A DNA stretch of 64,000 nucleotides from a bacterium D16-51 (GTDB lineage: Bacteria; Bacillota; Clostridia; Lachnospirales; Lachnospiraceae), in assembly GCA_003612285.1 (NCBI GenBank), contig RAYE01000012.1, positions 41,061 to 105,060 of the forward strand, given 5' to 3'. The position numbers were made by a program, and so were the translations under genes. The notes under the pieces are model-generated. The model was given only the letters and a program-made list of their open reading frames with translations, was not told where the DNA came from and ran no database searches. Below are positions 15,938 through 24,603 of the stretch, in pieces (positions within the stretch are counted from its first letter, which is position 1; each line of letters opens with the position of its first letter).

Positions 15938-17818
15938 TCAACCCTTTTTCCCAGATTTGGAAGAAATTTTCCTCTTTTTTCCTTTGTGCCGTCTATTCCA
16001 TGCCTCCTCTTTCCAGCGCTCCTTCCTTGGCGCAATCAGGCATCCCTTCCCAAACCCAATTAAATCCGTCCTGCCAGCCTTTATCAGCGCTTCCTTTACC
16101 AAATCATAATTCGCCGGGTTCCGGTATTGGATTAAAGCCCGCTGCATCGCTTTTTCATGCGGGGCAGACGCCACATAGACCTTTTCCATTGTCCGTGGGT
16201 CAAGCCCTGTATAATACATGCAAGTAGAAATTGTAGAAGGCGTCGGGTAAAAATCCTGTACCTGCTCTGGCATAATCCCCAAATCCCGCAGGTACTCTGC
16301 CAGTTCCACTGCCTCTTTCAGCCCGGAACCTGGATGGGAAGACATTAGATACGGCACCACAAACTGCTCTTTCCCATATTTTGCATTTATTTTCTGATAC
16401 CTCTTTAAAAATGCCTGGTAAACTTCATTATGCGGCTTTCCCATCTTATCTAAAACCGTATCTGAGATATGCTCCGGGGCAACGCGAAGCTGTCCACTAA
16501 TATAGTGCTTACAAAGTTCTTGTAAAAATGTATCATCCTTATCTGCCATCACGTAGTCAAACCGGATTCCAGAACGCACAAATACTTTTTTCACCTTCGG
16601 CAGCTTCCTTAATTTTTCAAGCAGGGATATATAATCTTTATGGTCTGCTTTCAGGTTTTTACAGGGGGCCGGGAAAAGACACTGCCTGTCCCTGCAAACA
16701 CCGGATTTTTTCTGCCTCTCGCAGGCTGTATGCCGGAAATTGGCAGTCGGTCCGCCAACATCATGGATATAGCCTTTAAAATCTGCTTCCTGCATCATTT
16801 CTTCCGCTTCATGCAGTAAGGATCCATGGCTTCTTGTCTGGAGGACACGCCCCTGGTGGAATGTCAGCGCACAAAAATTACAGCCCCCAAAACAGCCGCG
16901 GCTGCTTGTCAGGCTAAATTTAACCTCTTTCAGGGCCGGAACGCCTCCTTCCTTTTCATAGGAGGGATGGTATGCCCTCATATACGGCAGTTCGTAGATA
17001 TCATCCATTTCCATCTGCGTCAATGGCGCAGACGGTGGGTTCTGCACAATATACCCCTGTTCCCCATAAGGCTCCGCAAGGCATTTTGCCGTTATAAAAT
17101 CCGTATTGCAGTACTGGATATAAAAACTGCCTGCATATTCTTTTTTATCCATGCAAATCTCCTGATAAGAAGGCAGCTCTATATAATCATATACACTGTC
17201 CAGGTTTTTTGCACGGAAAACCGTCCCCCGGATAAATGTCAGGTCTGCTATTGCAATTCCGCTGGCTAGGGCGTCTGCCGCCTCTACAATGGCATGCTCC
17301 CCCATGCCATAGACCAGCAAATCCGCCTGGGAATCCATCAAAATAGAATGTTTTACAGAATCTGACCAGTAATCGTAGTGTGCAAGCCTGCGCAGGCTCG
17401 CCTCAATCCCTCCGATGATAATCGGCACTTTTTTATACACCCTGCGGATAAGGTTGCAATATACAACCGTTGCGTAATCCGGCCTCTTCCCTGCAACGCC
17501 TCCTGGCGTGTAGGCGTCCTGTCCCCTTCTCTTTTTAGATACGGTATAGTGGTTCACCATAGAATCCATGTTGCCGGCCGATACCAAAAAACCCAGGCGC
17601 GGCCGCCCAAATACCTGGATGCTCCCTTCATCTTTCCAGTCCGGCTGTGCTATAAATCCAATCCTGTAGCCATGCGCCTCCAGAACCCTTGTAATAATTG
17701 CCGCCCCAAAAGAAGGATGGTCTACATATGCATCACCATTAATATAGACAAAATCAACCTCATCCCATCCTCTTTTCCTCATATCCTCCTGATTGACAGG
17801 TAAAAATTCTTTCATCAT
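15938..17818 (-). CDS. YgiQ family radical SAM protein
   Basis: A protein of about 626 residues. The N-terminal B12-binding-like domain ([19 protein letters not shown]) is followed by [19 protein letters not shown], the CxxxCxxC cluster motif, and [18 protein letters not shown]. Homologues are widespread but their reaction is not established. The ATG at 17818 (or 17815) has GGGGCGG just upstream, so 20 further upstream codons are excluded. The C-terminus is Lys/Arg-rich. It is transcribed divergently from the HAD gene, 84 bases away. Confidence 0.88.
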   Translation of the reverse strand: MMKEFLPVNQEDMRKRGWDEVDFVYINGDAYVDHPSFGAAIITRVLEAHGYRIGFIAQPDWKDEGSIQVFGRPRLGFLVSAGNMDSMVNHYTVSKKRRGQDAYTPGGVAGKRPDYATVVYCNLIRRVYKKVPIIIGGIEASLRRLAHYDYWSDSVKHSILMDSQADLLVYGMGEHAIVEAADALASGIAIADLTFIRGTVFRAKNLDSVYDYIELPSYQEICMDKKEYAGSFYIQYCNTDFITAKCLAEPYGEQGYIVQNPPSAPLTQMEMDDIYELPYMRAYHPSYEKEGGVPALKEVKFSLTSSRGCFGGCNFCALTFHQGRVLQTRSHGSLLHEAEEMMQEADFKGYIHDVGGPTANFRHTACERQKKSGVCRDRQCLFPAPCKNLKADHKDYISLLEKLRKLPKVKKVFVRSGIRFDYVMADKDDTFLQELCKHYISGQLRVAPEHISDTVLDKMGKPHNEVYQAFLKRYQKINAKYGKEQFVVPYLMSSHPGSGLKEAVELAEYLRDLGIMPEQVQDFYPTPSTISTCMYYTGLDPRTMEKVYVASAPHEKAMQRALIQYRNPANYDLVKEALIKAGRTDLIGFGKGCLIAPRKERWKEEAWNRRHKGKKRKISSKSGKKG

Positions 17819-17901
17819 CCGCCCCTTTTTCTCTCTCTTGCAACTTTTCTCCTTTTCCTTTACAATATTATATACCAAACCAGCGCCAGAAAGGAATACT
17901 T

Positions 17902-18702
17902 ATGAAGAAATTAATATTTTTTGATATTGATGGTACACTAATTACAGACGGTCCCGGAGAACACCTTATCCCAGAAAGCCTGCCAAAAACACTTCATGCC
18001 TTACAGGAAAACGGCCACCTCTGCTTTATTAATACCGGCCGCGCCCTTGCAGAAATTGATTCTGTCATCCGCAGCCTCCCATTTAACGGGTATGTCTGTG
18101 GCTGTGGCACGCATATTGCCTACAGCGGAAAAACACTTTATTCCTATACGATACCATTTTCAACAGGGAATGAAATCCTGCGCTCCCTAAATGAATGCCA
18201 TTTAGAATGGCTTCTGGAGGGCACAAACCATGTATACTACAGCTCCGTGCCTTACCAGACACGCATACAGGAATTTAAACTGGAACATGAGCAGACAATC
18301 CCGGATGCCTTCCGGCTCATAGACCCTCATCAGGCAAAAGACCTGGAATTTGATAAATTCTGCATCTGCCTTGGGAAAGACCATCAATTTGATAAATTTT
18401 ATAACCAATATAAAGGCCTTTTAAGCTTTATTGACAGAAAGCAATGCTTCTATGAAATTGTCCCAAAAGGGCATTCCAAAGCAAGCGGCATCGCCTTCCT
18501 GGAAAACTATTTCGGGATACCAAATGACGATACTATTTCAATCGGAGACAGCACAAACGACCTCTCGATGCTGGAATATACCGGATACAGCATTGCAATG
18601 GGAAACAGCTCCAGCGAATTATTTGAGATAGCAGATTATGTCACTGGCTCTGTAATGGAAGATGGCGTTTACCATGCCATGAAGCATTTGAAACTCATAT
18701 AA
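17902..18702 (+). CDS. Cof-type HAD phosphatase
   Basis: The protein has 266 residues. Motif I is FFDIDGTLITDG, motif II is FINTGRALAE, and the C-terminal motif IV is SIGDSTNDLSMLEYTG, with a type IIB cap in between. Such enzymes remove phosphate from sugar phosphates or cofactors, but the substrate cannot be read from sequence. An AAAGGAATACTT site precedes the ATG. It is a single gene with a terminator after it. Confidence 0.88.
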   Translation: MKKLIFFDIDGTLITDGPGEHLIPESLPKTLHALQENGHLCFINTGRALAEIDSVIRSLPFNGYVCGCGTHIAYSGKTLYSYTIPFSTGNEILRSLNECHLEWLLEGTNHVYYSSVPYQTRIQEFKLEHEQTIPDAFRLIDPHQAKDLEFDKFCICLGKDHQFDKFYNQYKGLLSFIDRKQCFYEIVPKGHSKASGIAFLENYFGIPNDDTISIGDSTNDLSMLEYTGYSIAMGNSSSELFEIADYVTGSVMEDGVYHAMKHLKLI

Positions 18703-18726
18703 GGAACATAAAAAAGGCACAGCATA

Positions 18727-18768
18727 ATTTCCTATGACAAAAATGGGAACGCCTAAGCGTTCCCCTAA
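18727..18768. terminator. Bidirectional terminator with a conserved ATTTCCTATGA motif beside it
   Basis: GGGAACGC-CTAA-GCGTTCCC (18745-18764) lies between two convergent genes; on the minus strand it is followed by ATTTTTGTC. ATTTCCTATGAC at 18727-18738 recurs beside another terminator at 43944. Confidence 0.7.
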
Positions 18769-18777
18769 AGTGTGTTT

Positions 18778-19233
18778 TTAACAAGAAACTTCCTTTGCCA
18801 GTTTTTCCAAAACTGACTTATAAATCATAAAAAGGTATGCATCCAGAACACAATATTTATTGCTGACAAATTCGACCAATTTATACAGAAAACAAATTCC
18901 CATCAATGTTATGCTTACACATGTCACATAGTAATCCAGGTTTAATGTCAGCAAAACTATATTTCCTAACAGATATGTTACCAGGACAAAAGCAAAATAC
19001 CTGGTTATCCGGAAAGCAATTGCCAAAGTATCTGCCATATCACGCATCCGCTCTGAAATCCCAGCCTTATTTTCTACTTTCAGCTGTTCATACATATCGT
19101 CAAATATTGGTTTACTATTCAATGCAAGCTGCGAAACATTCGTATCAGAAAAACTTTTCCGGCAAGTATCTACATAACCGGAATATCTGTGGTTTCCCAT
19201 CTGCCGCCTTAAACATTTCTGAAATACATTCAT
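18778..19233 (-). CDS. Uncharacterised two-helix membrane protein
   Basis: The protein has 151 residues from the ATG at 19233 (MNVFQKCLRRQMGNH, AGGGG upstream). The N-terminal 75 residues are polar and cytoplasmic-looking. Two adjacent membrane helices follow (about 78-98, FAFVLVTYLLGNIVLLTL, and 103-122, VSITLMGICFLYKLV). I recognise no family. It stands alone between a terminator and galM. Confidence 0.6.
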   Translation of the reverse strand: MNVFQKCLRRQMGNHRYSGYVDTCRKSFSDTNVSQLALNSKPIFDDMYEQLKVENKAGISERMRDMADTLAIAFRITRYFAFVLVTYLLGNIVLLTLNLDYYVTCVSITLMGICFLYKLVEFVSNKYCVLDAYLFMIYKSVLEKLAKEVSC

Positions 19234-19364
19234 AAAACCCCTGTCCTCCAATCTCTTTTAAAGCCCCAGATTTTTTCATAGGGCACCGATACGCCTGCAG
19301 CGTATGTAAAGAGTAAAAAACATATTATTCTAATATACTCAAAAACTCCATTATGTTTCCAAAA

Positions 19365-20438
19365 TTATTTCATCTGCCCATCCACGCAAAAGTGGAAAAC
19401 AGCAGTTCTTTTGTATTCCTCACCTGCACGCAAAACTGCGCTTGGAAATTCCGGATGATTTACTGCATCCGGATAGTTTTGCGTTTCAAAACAGATTCCT
19501 GCAAAGCCGCCGTAAGGGATATCTTCCTTACCAGACTCTACCGAAAGTTCCCTTGCGGTATAAACCTGTACCCCAGGAAAATCTGTAAAAACTTCTATCA
19601 CACGCCCTGTTTCACTATCACTGTATACGGCCGCTTTTACAATCTCCCCATCCTCTTTATTTAAAATATAGTTATGGTCATATCCTGCCACGATGCTGCC
19701 ATCTGGCAGAGGTTCCCCAATCCGTTCCCCAATTCTATGCGGCTCGCGGAAATCCATAGCCGTGTTGTCCACAGAACGGATTTCCCCGGTAGGGGCTAAT
19801 ACTTCATTTACTGGTGTATATGCATCAGAAAAAACCTGCAGCGTCTGGTCTAACACCGTCTTGCATTTATGTCCACCCTTCCCTATATTATAATAGCAGT
19901 GGTTTGTCAGACTGATAACCGTATCTGCATCTGATACCGCATAATAATCTATAACCAGCTCATTGGCATCATTTAACGTATATGTCACAGTCACGGTAAG
20001 GTTGCCTGGGAATCCCTGTTCCATATCCTTACTCAGCCTAGTAAAGGAAATACTGTCCGCCCCTTCTTCCATTGAACATTCTGCCTTGTACATATGCTTC
20101 TCATACCGATCCGTCCCGCCATGCAGGCAGTTTGTCTCATCATTTTGCTCTAAATGGTAGGTTTTTCCATTTAACGTAAAAGAGGCATTTGAAATGCGGT
20201 TGGCAACCCTTCCGACAATAGCGCCAAACGCCGGCTTATTTACCTCATAGCCTTCAATTGAACCAAACCCCAATGCAATATCTTCTAAAACACCATCCTT
20301 GTCCGGCATCCAGATATTTGTAATCACCGCCCCATAATCAATTACAGACACTTTTATCCCATTCTGGTTTGTCATCGTATATTTTGTAACCCTGTCCCCG
20401 TTTTTTGTAACACCGAAAGCTTCTCTGATAATTCCCAT
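19365..20438 (-). CDS. galM: Aldose 1-epimerase (GalM family)
   Basis: The 357-residue enzyme interconverts alpha and beta anomers of hexoses such as galactose. Motifs are VIDYGAVITNIWMPD, GRVANRISNASF with the substrate-binding Arg, SLTNHCYYNIG with a catalytic His, GYDHNYIL and CFETQNYPDAVNHP ending with the general-base Glu region. I chose the ATG at 20438 (MGIIREAF) behind GGAGGATAGC. No other galactose genes are adjacent. The length is normal. Confidence 0.9.
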   Translation of the reverse strand: MGIIREAFGVTKNGDRVTKYTMTNQNGIKVSVIDYGAVITNIWMPDKDGVLEDIALGFGSIEGYEVNKPAFGAIVGRVANRISNASFTLNGKTYHLEQNDETNCLHGGTDRYEKHMYKAECSMEEGADSISFTRLSKDMEQGFPGNLTVTVTYTLNDANELVIDYYAVSDADTVISLTNHCYYNIGKGGHKCKTVLDQTLQVFSDAYTPVNEVLAPTGEIRSVDNTAMDFREPHRIGERIGEPLPDGSIVAGYDHNYILNKEDGEIVKAAVYSDSETGRVIEVFTDFPGVQVYTARELSVESGKEDIPYGGFAGICFETQNYPDAVNHPEFPSAVLRAGEEYKRTAVFHFCVDGQMK

Positions 20439-20547
20439 GCTATCCTCCATTTCCAATTCAATAACCGTTTGCTAATACGAGTATAGCAAATGGCTATGCA
20501 CATTACAAGCGATAAATGAAATGGATTTTACACACATCCTATCAATA

Positions 20548-21235
20548 GTTACTATTCACGGTCAATCGTATCAAGATAGAAACAAATAACAAATATTTTA
20601 CCTATACTTTTTCCGTATTATGCAGTATGAGAAAATGGTGTATTCCGATATTTTCTGCAAAATAGAGAAAGTTTTATTTAACCTATAACTGACAAAAATT
20701 ATAGAAGACATTGCTTTCCGGGCAATCCTACGCTCTTAAGAATTGCTAATGCTTTTTGCTTCCGGCTCTGATTAGCGCGCCCACTGCCAAAACTCACCGG
20801 AAACAACGATTTCATGATATTCCGGGCGGGGCTTCAGAATACGTTGGTACTTGTGCCTGGGACGGATGTTTTAACATCCGCCCCGGATACTATGTACCAT
20901 TACGTATTCTGCGCAGCGGGAGCGTACCGCCCGGAATATCCATGAAACTCTGTTGTTCCGTAAGAACTTTAGTTCTTTTCAGACAGTTGTCCGTGCGCGC
21001 GCATCTGCCGGAAGCTTAAAAAGCAAAGCAATTCTATAAGAGCTAAATTGTCCTGCGGAAAGCAATGTCTTTCTAAATTTTTGTCAGATTGTAATTTACA
21101 GAAAACTTTCTCTATTTTACAGAAAAATGAAAATTTGTACTTTCTCATACTGCATAATACGGAAAATTTATACAAAAGTAAAATATTTGTTATTTGTTTC
21201 TGCAATTCTTGATACGATTGACCGTGAATAGTAAC
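20548..21235. mobile_element. 688-bp imperfect palindromic element, copy 1
   Basis: The ends are GTTACTATTCACGGTCAATC and its complement. The terminal inverted repeat is perfect for about 28 bases, and the two arms then stay complementary, with mismatches and small indels, to a centre at CGGATGTT/AACATCCG (20863-20880). It is flanked by TATCAATA and TATCAATG, an 8-bp duplication with one mismatch. I see no supported protein-coding gene: open frames exist only because the palindrome is long. Copies at 42222-42879 and 63581 onward share the inner core. It fits a MITE-like element mobilised in trans, whose transcript or single strand would fold into one giant hairpin. Confidence 0.8.
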
Positions 21236-21272
21236 TATCAATGTATTACTCCACACCCCCTCCATGGTATGC

Positions 21273-21278
21273 TATAAT
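21273..21278 (+). promoter_or_regulatory. -10 box before the three-hairpin array
   Basis: TATAAT, with a TGGTATGC lead-in. The -35 region 17 bases upstream is poor. Initiation here would begin the RNA almost exactly at the first hairpin of the array. Confidence 0.35.
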
Positions 21279-21280
21279 AT

Positions 21281-21465
21281 AACTTATCAGAACTGTTTTT
21301 TGTTCTGATAAAAGGCACACGCTTTTGTGCCGCAAATCTGATTATGTAAAGCTGTTTTTGCTTTTCATAATCTAACTTATCAGAAGATGGTTTTTTTCTG
21401 ATAAAAGACGCACGTTTTTGCGCCGCTAATCCATTATAGGAAACTGATTTTGTTTCCTATAATGT
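21281..21465 (+). other. Tandem pair of three-hairpin units in the leader of the phosphodiesterase gene
   Basis: Two head-to-tail units of 93 and 92 bases (21281-21373, 21374-21465) each begin AACTTATCAGAA and contain three stem-loops in the same order. Hairpin 1 is TTATCAGAAC/GTTCTGATAA in unit A and TTATCAGAA/TTCTGATAA in unit B. Hairpin 2 is GGCACA/TGTGCC and GACGCA/TGCGCC. Hairpin 3 is GATTATG..AAAGC/GCTTTTCATAATC and CATTATAGGAAAC/GTTTCCTATAATG. The third stem differs in sequence between units while pairing is kept, which points to selection on RNA structure. I recognise no known riboswitch. Confidence 0.65.
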
Positions 21466-21532
21466 AGTTACTGTTGACTCCGTGTCCGAAAAATATAATT
21501 ATTTCACGCAAAGCACCATATGGAGGTAACCT

Positions 21533-22198
21533 ATGCATAAAATTGGAATTATTTCAGATACCCATGGATTATTACGCGACTCTGTAATAGAACACCTAAA
21601 CGGCTGTGATTTTATTCTTCATGGCGGTGATATCAAATCAGAAGCAGACCTCAAAAAATTAAATACCATTGCCAAAACATTTGCTGTCCGCGGAAATGTA
21701 GATAAAGGATGGGCGGACACACTGCCTGCCACCTTAAACATCACTCTTTTTGGCATCCACATATTTATGATACACAATATAAAACAGCTTGCAGAAGACA
21801 CCTCTGGCTGTGATTTAATTATCTATGGGCACTCCCACAAATACAGGCAGGAACAGAAAAAACAACAGCTTTGGCTTAACCCGGGAAGCTGCGGGCTAAG
21901 ACGGTTCTCCCTGCCTCTGACAATGTCCATCCTGCATGTCAAAGATGACGGCACGTTCTGGATTGAAAAAATAACCCTTCCAAACAAAACCCCAGATACC
22001 ATCCTCCCAGTTAACCAAAAAGACATAAAAGATATCATCCTTGCCGTCATGAGAGATACCGACAAAAAGAAACCGGTTGCCGAAATCGCACGCCAAAATA
22101 ACATTAGCGAAGAACTGGCATCCCAGATATGCCGTCTCTACCTGACACATCCCGGCGTAAGCGCAGACGGAATCCTTAATAAAATGAATCCTGATTAG
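21533..22198 (+). CDS. YfcE/MJ0936-type metallophosphoesterase with a C-terminal extension
   Basis: The protein has 221 residues. The metal-binding motifs GIISDTHGLLRD, LHGGDIKS, VRGNVDKG and IYGHSHKYRQ are complete, so phosphodiesterase activity is expected on a small nucleotide or phosphodiester substrate. Family members are about 155-180 residues. Here a 60-residue tail (NQKDIKDIILAVMRDTDK, then EIARQNNISEELASQICRLY) looks like a helix-turn-helix of the type that reads 'not yet assigned'. GGAGGTAACCT precedes the ATG. The leader carries the tandem hairpin array. Confidence 0.85.
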   Translation: MHKIGIISDTHGLLRDSVIEHLNGCDFILHGGDIKSEADLKKLNTIAKTFAVRGNVDKGWADTLPATLNITLFGIHIFMIHNIKQLAEDTSGCDLIIYGHSHKYRQEQKKQQLWLNPGSCGLRRFSLPLTMSILHVKDDGTFWIEKITLPNKTPDTILPVNQKDIKDIILAVMRDTDKKKPVAEIARQNNISEELASQICRLYLTHPGVSADGILNKMNPD

Positions 22199-22511
22199 AA
22201 GTGGCGTAACCAAACAGCTAAAATCTGATGACTGGCTTACAAAAGGGTCTAATTCTCCACTGCTTGTAGCATACAAACTAATACCAAGCGAGTCAAGGCC
22301 GGGGGATACCTCGCTCCTGCGAAGCAGGAGACAAACGCCCTTGTGGCGTTTGAGAATTGAAAAGTCCAATGTTTTCATGTAAAATTGAATGGGCTACGAC
22401 GTGGCTTTTTGATGCAGCGATTTGAAAAACAGGCAAGCAAGTTGTTCAAATTAATTCTTAACAGTTCCTAAAGTTAAACTGGGAAACCGAGATTTGAAAG
22501 GAGTAGCAGAT
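22199..22511. other. Gene-free spacer with hairpins and the first of two direct repeats
   Basis: No gene is supported. CTCCTGCGAAGCAGGAG and AAACGCCCTTGTGGCGTTT (about 22313-22351) form two consecutive stems, a possible terminator for the phosphodiesterase gene. The segment 22420-22471, ending CTTAACAGTTCCTAA, is repeated at 22960-23012. Confidence 0.5.
22420..22471. repeat. Direct repeat 1 flanking the Imm33-type gene
   Basis: ATTTGAAAAAC...GTTGTTCAAATTAATTCTTAACAGTTCCTAA aligns along its length with 22960-23012. The last 15 bases are identical in both. Confidence 0.6.
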
Positions 22512-22790
22512 ATGAAATTTCCTTTTTATGATTCACCCGACACTGCTTCGATTATCTGTTGTCATATAATGGAACATCAAACACCTATTCTGTATGTATC
22601 ACATGATGAAGATGACGGAATGTGGCAATTTTTATGCGGAAAAGCACATAGAATAGATGAAGCAAAGTTAGTATCCCTAAAATGGGTTTTTGATTCAGAT
22701 AACTCTGTTGGTGCCTTAAAGGATATGCCTTGCGGCTGCTATGCAGAAAGAAAAACTCAAGATGACGATTGGATTATCAGAGAACAATAA
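22512..22790 (+). CDS. DUF2185/Imm33-type immunity-like protein
   Basis: The protein has 92 residues from the ATG at 22512 (MKFPFYDSPD, with AAAGGAGTAGCAG upstream). The pattern SIICCHIMEHQTPILYVSHD, GMWQFLCGK, LVSLKWVFDSD and a C-terminal WII is that of DUF2185, a family also described as an immunity protein domain of polymorphic toxin systems. No toxin gene is adjacent, so it is an orphan. Direct repeats lie on both sides, suggesting that it travelled as a small cassette. The immunity role is family-based inference. Confidence 0.7.
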   Translation: MKFPFYDSPDTASIICCHIMEHQTPILYVSHDEDDGMWQFLCGKAHRIDEAKLVSLKWVFDSDNSVGALKDMPCGCYAERKTQDDDWIIREQ

Positions 22791-22883
22791 CTCTCAGTTT
22801 GCTGGGAAAGTACAAAAAGTACAAAATCGGTATTGGTGAAATAAAAATGAACAAAGAAAAAAAGCCTCGCCGCAACCCACTAC

Positions 22884-22920
22884 GTTGCTAAACAAGCGCC
22901 ACTGGCGCTTGTTTAGCAAC
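22884..22920. terminator. Perfect 17-bp stem-loop after the Imm33-type gene
   Basis: GTTGCTAAACAAGCGCC, a three-base loop ACT, then the exact complement. No T-tract follows directly, so it may be an mRNA 3' end or part of the repeat rather than a classical terminator. Confidence 0.5.
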
Positions 22921-22959
22921 GACCGAAGCGGAGCGTAGAACTACGTTTTTTTCTTTGCG

Positions 22960-23012
22960 CTTGAAAAAACATCCTTCACAGCTTGTTCATTTGATTTCTT
23001 AACAGTTCCTAA
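22960..23012. repeat. Direct repeat 2 flanking the Imm33-type gene
   Basis: GCTTGAAAAAAC...CTTGTTCATTTGATTTCTTAACAGTTCCTAA, related to 22420-22471. The two copies bracket about 490 bases containing one gene. Confidence 0.6.
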
Positions 23013-23046
23013 GGTTTTCATATCAATAGGATAAAATCATTCACCC

Positions 23047-23517
23047 TTATCTTGGTTTTATCTCATAATTTTTAAAAAACCACTTTACCAAAAGAATTGC
23101 GGCGATAGCTATTGACGGCAACCCCAACAGATCGTTAAAGTATATTTCTGGAAAGAAATAATTCAAAACCATATTAAGCACAAAAAATGAGCTGAAAGTT
23201 ACAATTAAAATTTTCAATATAGAATTGTATTCTCCTTGTGCTTTTTCTTTTTTCGCCTGTAATTCCATAAGGTTTTCTTCTGCCCTTTTCTGATAATCCT
23301 CCATAATAATCCTTTCTCCGCTAAGCAGTTCATTTACAGTTATGCCCAGTATGCTGCACAAATCAAGCATTAGCGAAACATCCGGCATACTTTTTCCTGT
23401 TTCCCATTTTGAGACTGCTCTATTGGTAATGTTTAATTTTTCAGCCAACTGCATTTGCGTAAGCCCTTTTTCTTTTCGACAGGCTGATATAAATTTTCCT
23501 ATCATTTCTTGCTCCAT
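23047..23517 (-). CDS. XRE family regulator with two membrane helices
   Basis: The protein has 156 residues. An N-terminal Cro/CI helix-turn-helix is clear (ISACRKEKGLTQMQLAEKLN, NRAVSKWETGKSMPDVSLML, LSILGITVNELLSG). A charged linker (about 75-98) leads to two hydrophobic helices (about 100-121 and 130-148). Such membrane-tethered XRE proteins are common in Clostridia, and their targets are unknown. GGAGGTGCTAT precedes the ATG. The divergent side holds only the repeat region. Confidence 0.85.
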   Translation of the reverse strand: MEQEMIGKFISACRKEKGLTQMQLAEKLNITNRAVSKWETGKSMPDVSLMLDLCSILGITVNELLSGERIIMEDYQKRAEENLMELQAKKEKAQGEYNSILKILIVTFSSFFVLNMVLNYFFPEIYFNDLLGLPSIAIAAILLVKWFFKNYEIKPR

Positions 23518-23737
23518 ATAGCACCTCCTTGCAGTTAGTTTACAAACTAAAAACGGATTATAAAACGAACTAACAGTTGATTGTATCTAATTCAACCGCC
23601 AGTTGATTCGGCGATTATCCGCTATTTCCCTTTGTTTATCTGTGGATTGGATTTTTATCGTAACAGCTCACCCACAAACTGTGATTCGTCGTTCGTTGTT
23701 TAGCTCTGTGTTCTCACTTCAAGCCCTTCAATAATCG

Positions 23738-24598
23738 TTAGCTGCCTTTCCCGCACTTGCTACCATATTCATCATAATACAACATATTTTTCCTTTCTTG
23801 GCGGACGGTTTCGATAATAAAGTTTTCTATTTCCGTATTTACTTGCTCTGGATTATCTCCATTGGAAAAATGCTTTGCCTGTTTTATAAAATGCAACGGA
23901 TAACCTGTTTGTTTTGCCCATTCTTTGCAATATGCCTTAACCTTGCCTGTGCTGTCTTTCTCACCCACCAATATCAATACAGGAAACAAAAAATCAACAT
24001 CTTTATTTTCCACAATAAAATATTCATAGGCAATCCGCATTTGCCGGATAATTTCCGCTTTAGACAGCGGTTTTAACATAGACAACATCTTTTGATAGGA
24101 GTAGCGGCTCTCTGATACTGACCATGCCATACTCTTTCGCAAAAGATTGGCCGTAAAGCATTTTGCCATAGGAACAACCTGCTTCAGCCACCACAAATCT
24201 GATTTTGAGTAATATTTAAGTCCCAATGGCGTTGTATCTAACGCTATAAATCCTTTTACCATATCAGGATACATAACCGCAAAATGTTGACTTGGATAGC
24301 CGCCCATAGACATTCCCACTAAAAATGTTTTTTCAATGTTTTCTTTCTGCAATATGCTATGTAATATTTCCGCTGTACCTTGATAAGTAAATTGCTGATA
24401 CGTTCTCGACAATCCATGCATAGGAACATCCCATAAGATGATTATATAATTATCTGAAAAGTAGGATATCTGCTTTTCAAACATGGTATGGTCTGCGGTT
24501 ACTCCATGTGTAAAAACAATACAGCCTGATGCATTTTCATTTCTTGCAATCCAATAATGTACAGTTCCGCCTTGTGCCAAAATTGTTTTATGCTGCAT
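23738..24598 (-). CDS. Alpha/beta hydrolase
   Basis: The protein has 286 residues. The nucleophile elbow is VGMSMGGYPSQ (GxSxG), the oxyanion region is FTHGVTADHTMFEK, the acid lies near LILVGEKDSTGK and the His in FIKQAKHFSNGD. Substrate unknown: esterase, lipase or peptidase-like. I chose the ATG at 24598, with GGAGG 10 bases upstream; a GTG at 24607 sits on the TetR stop. It is coupled to the TetR gene, which is the likely regulator. Confidence 0.85.
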   Translation of the reverse strand: MQHKTILAQGGTVHYWIARNENASGCIVFTHGVTADHTMFEKQISYFSDNYIIILWDVPMHGLSRTYQQFTYQGTAEILHSILQKENIEKTFLVGMSMGGYPSQHFAVMYPDMVKGFIALDTTPLGLKYYSKSDLWWLKQVVPMAKCFTANLLRKSMAWSVSESRYSYQKMLSMLKPLSKAEIIRQMRIAYEYFIVENKDVDFLFPVLILVGEKDSTGKVKAYCKEWAKQTGYPLHFIKQAKHFSNGDNPEQVNTEIENFIIETVRQERKNMLYYDEYGSKCGKGS

Positions 24599-24603
24599 TT
24601 TGT

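Noticed and set aside
20756..21019. Open frame inside palindrome copy 1 that shares a peptide pattern with one in copy 2
   Set aside because: The similarity follows from the shared non-coding repeat. Copy 3 has a 2-base deletion that breaks the frame, and the palindrome yields frames on both strands.
21281..21465. CRISPR array
   Set aside because: There are only two units, they are themselves hairpin-rich, and no spacer-repeat alternation or cas gene is present.
22420..23012. Integron-type cassette with attC sites
   Set aside because: The repeats do not carry the GTTRRRY/RYYYAAC core sites and no integrase is present in the window.
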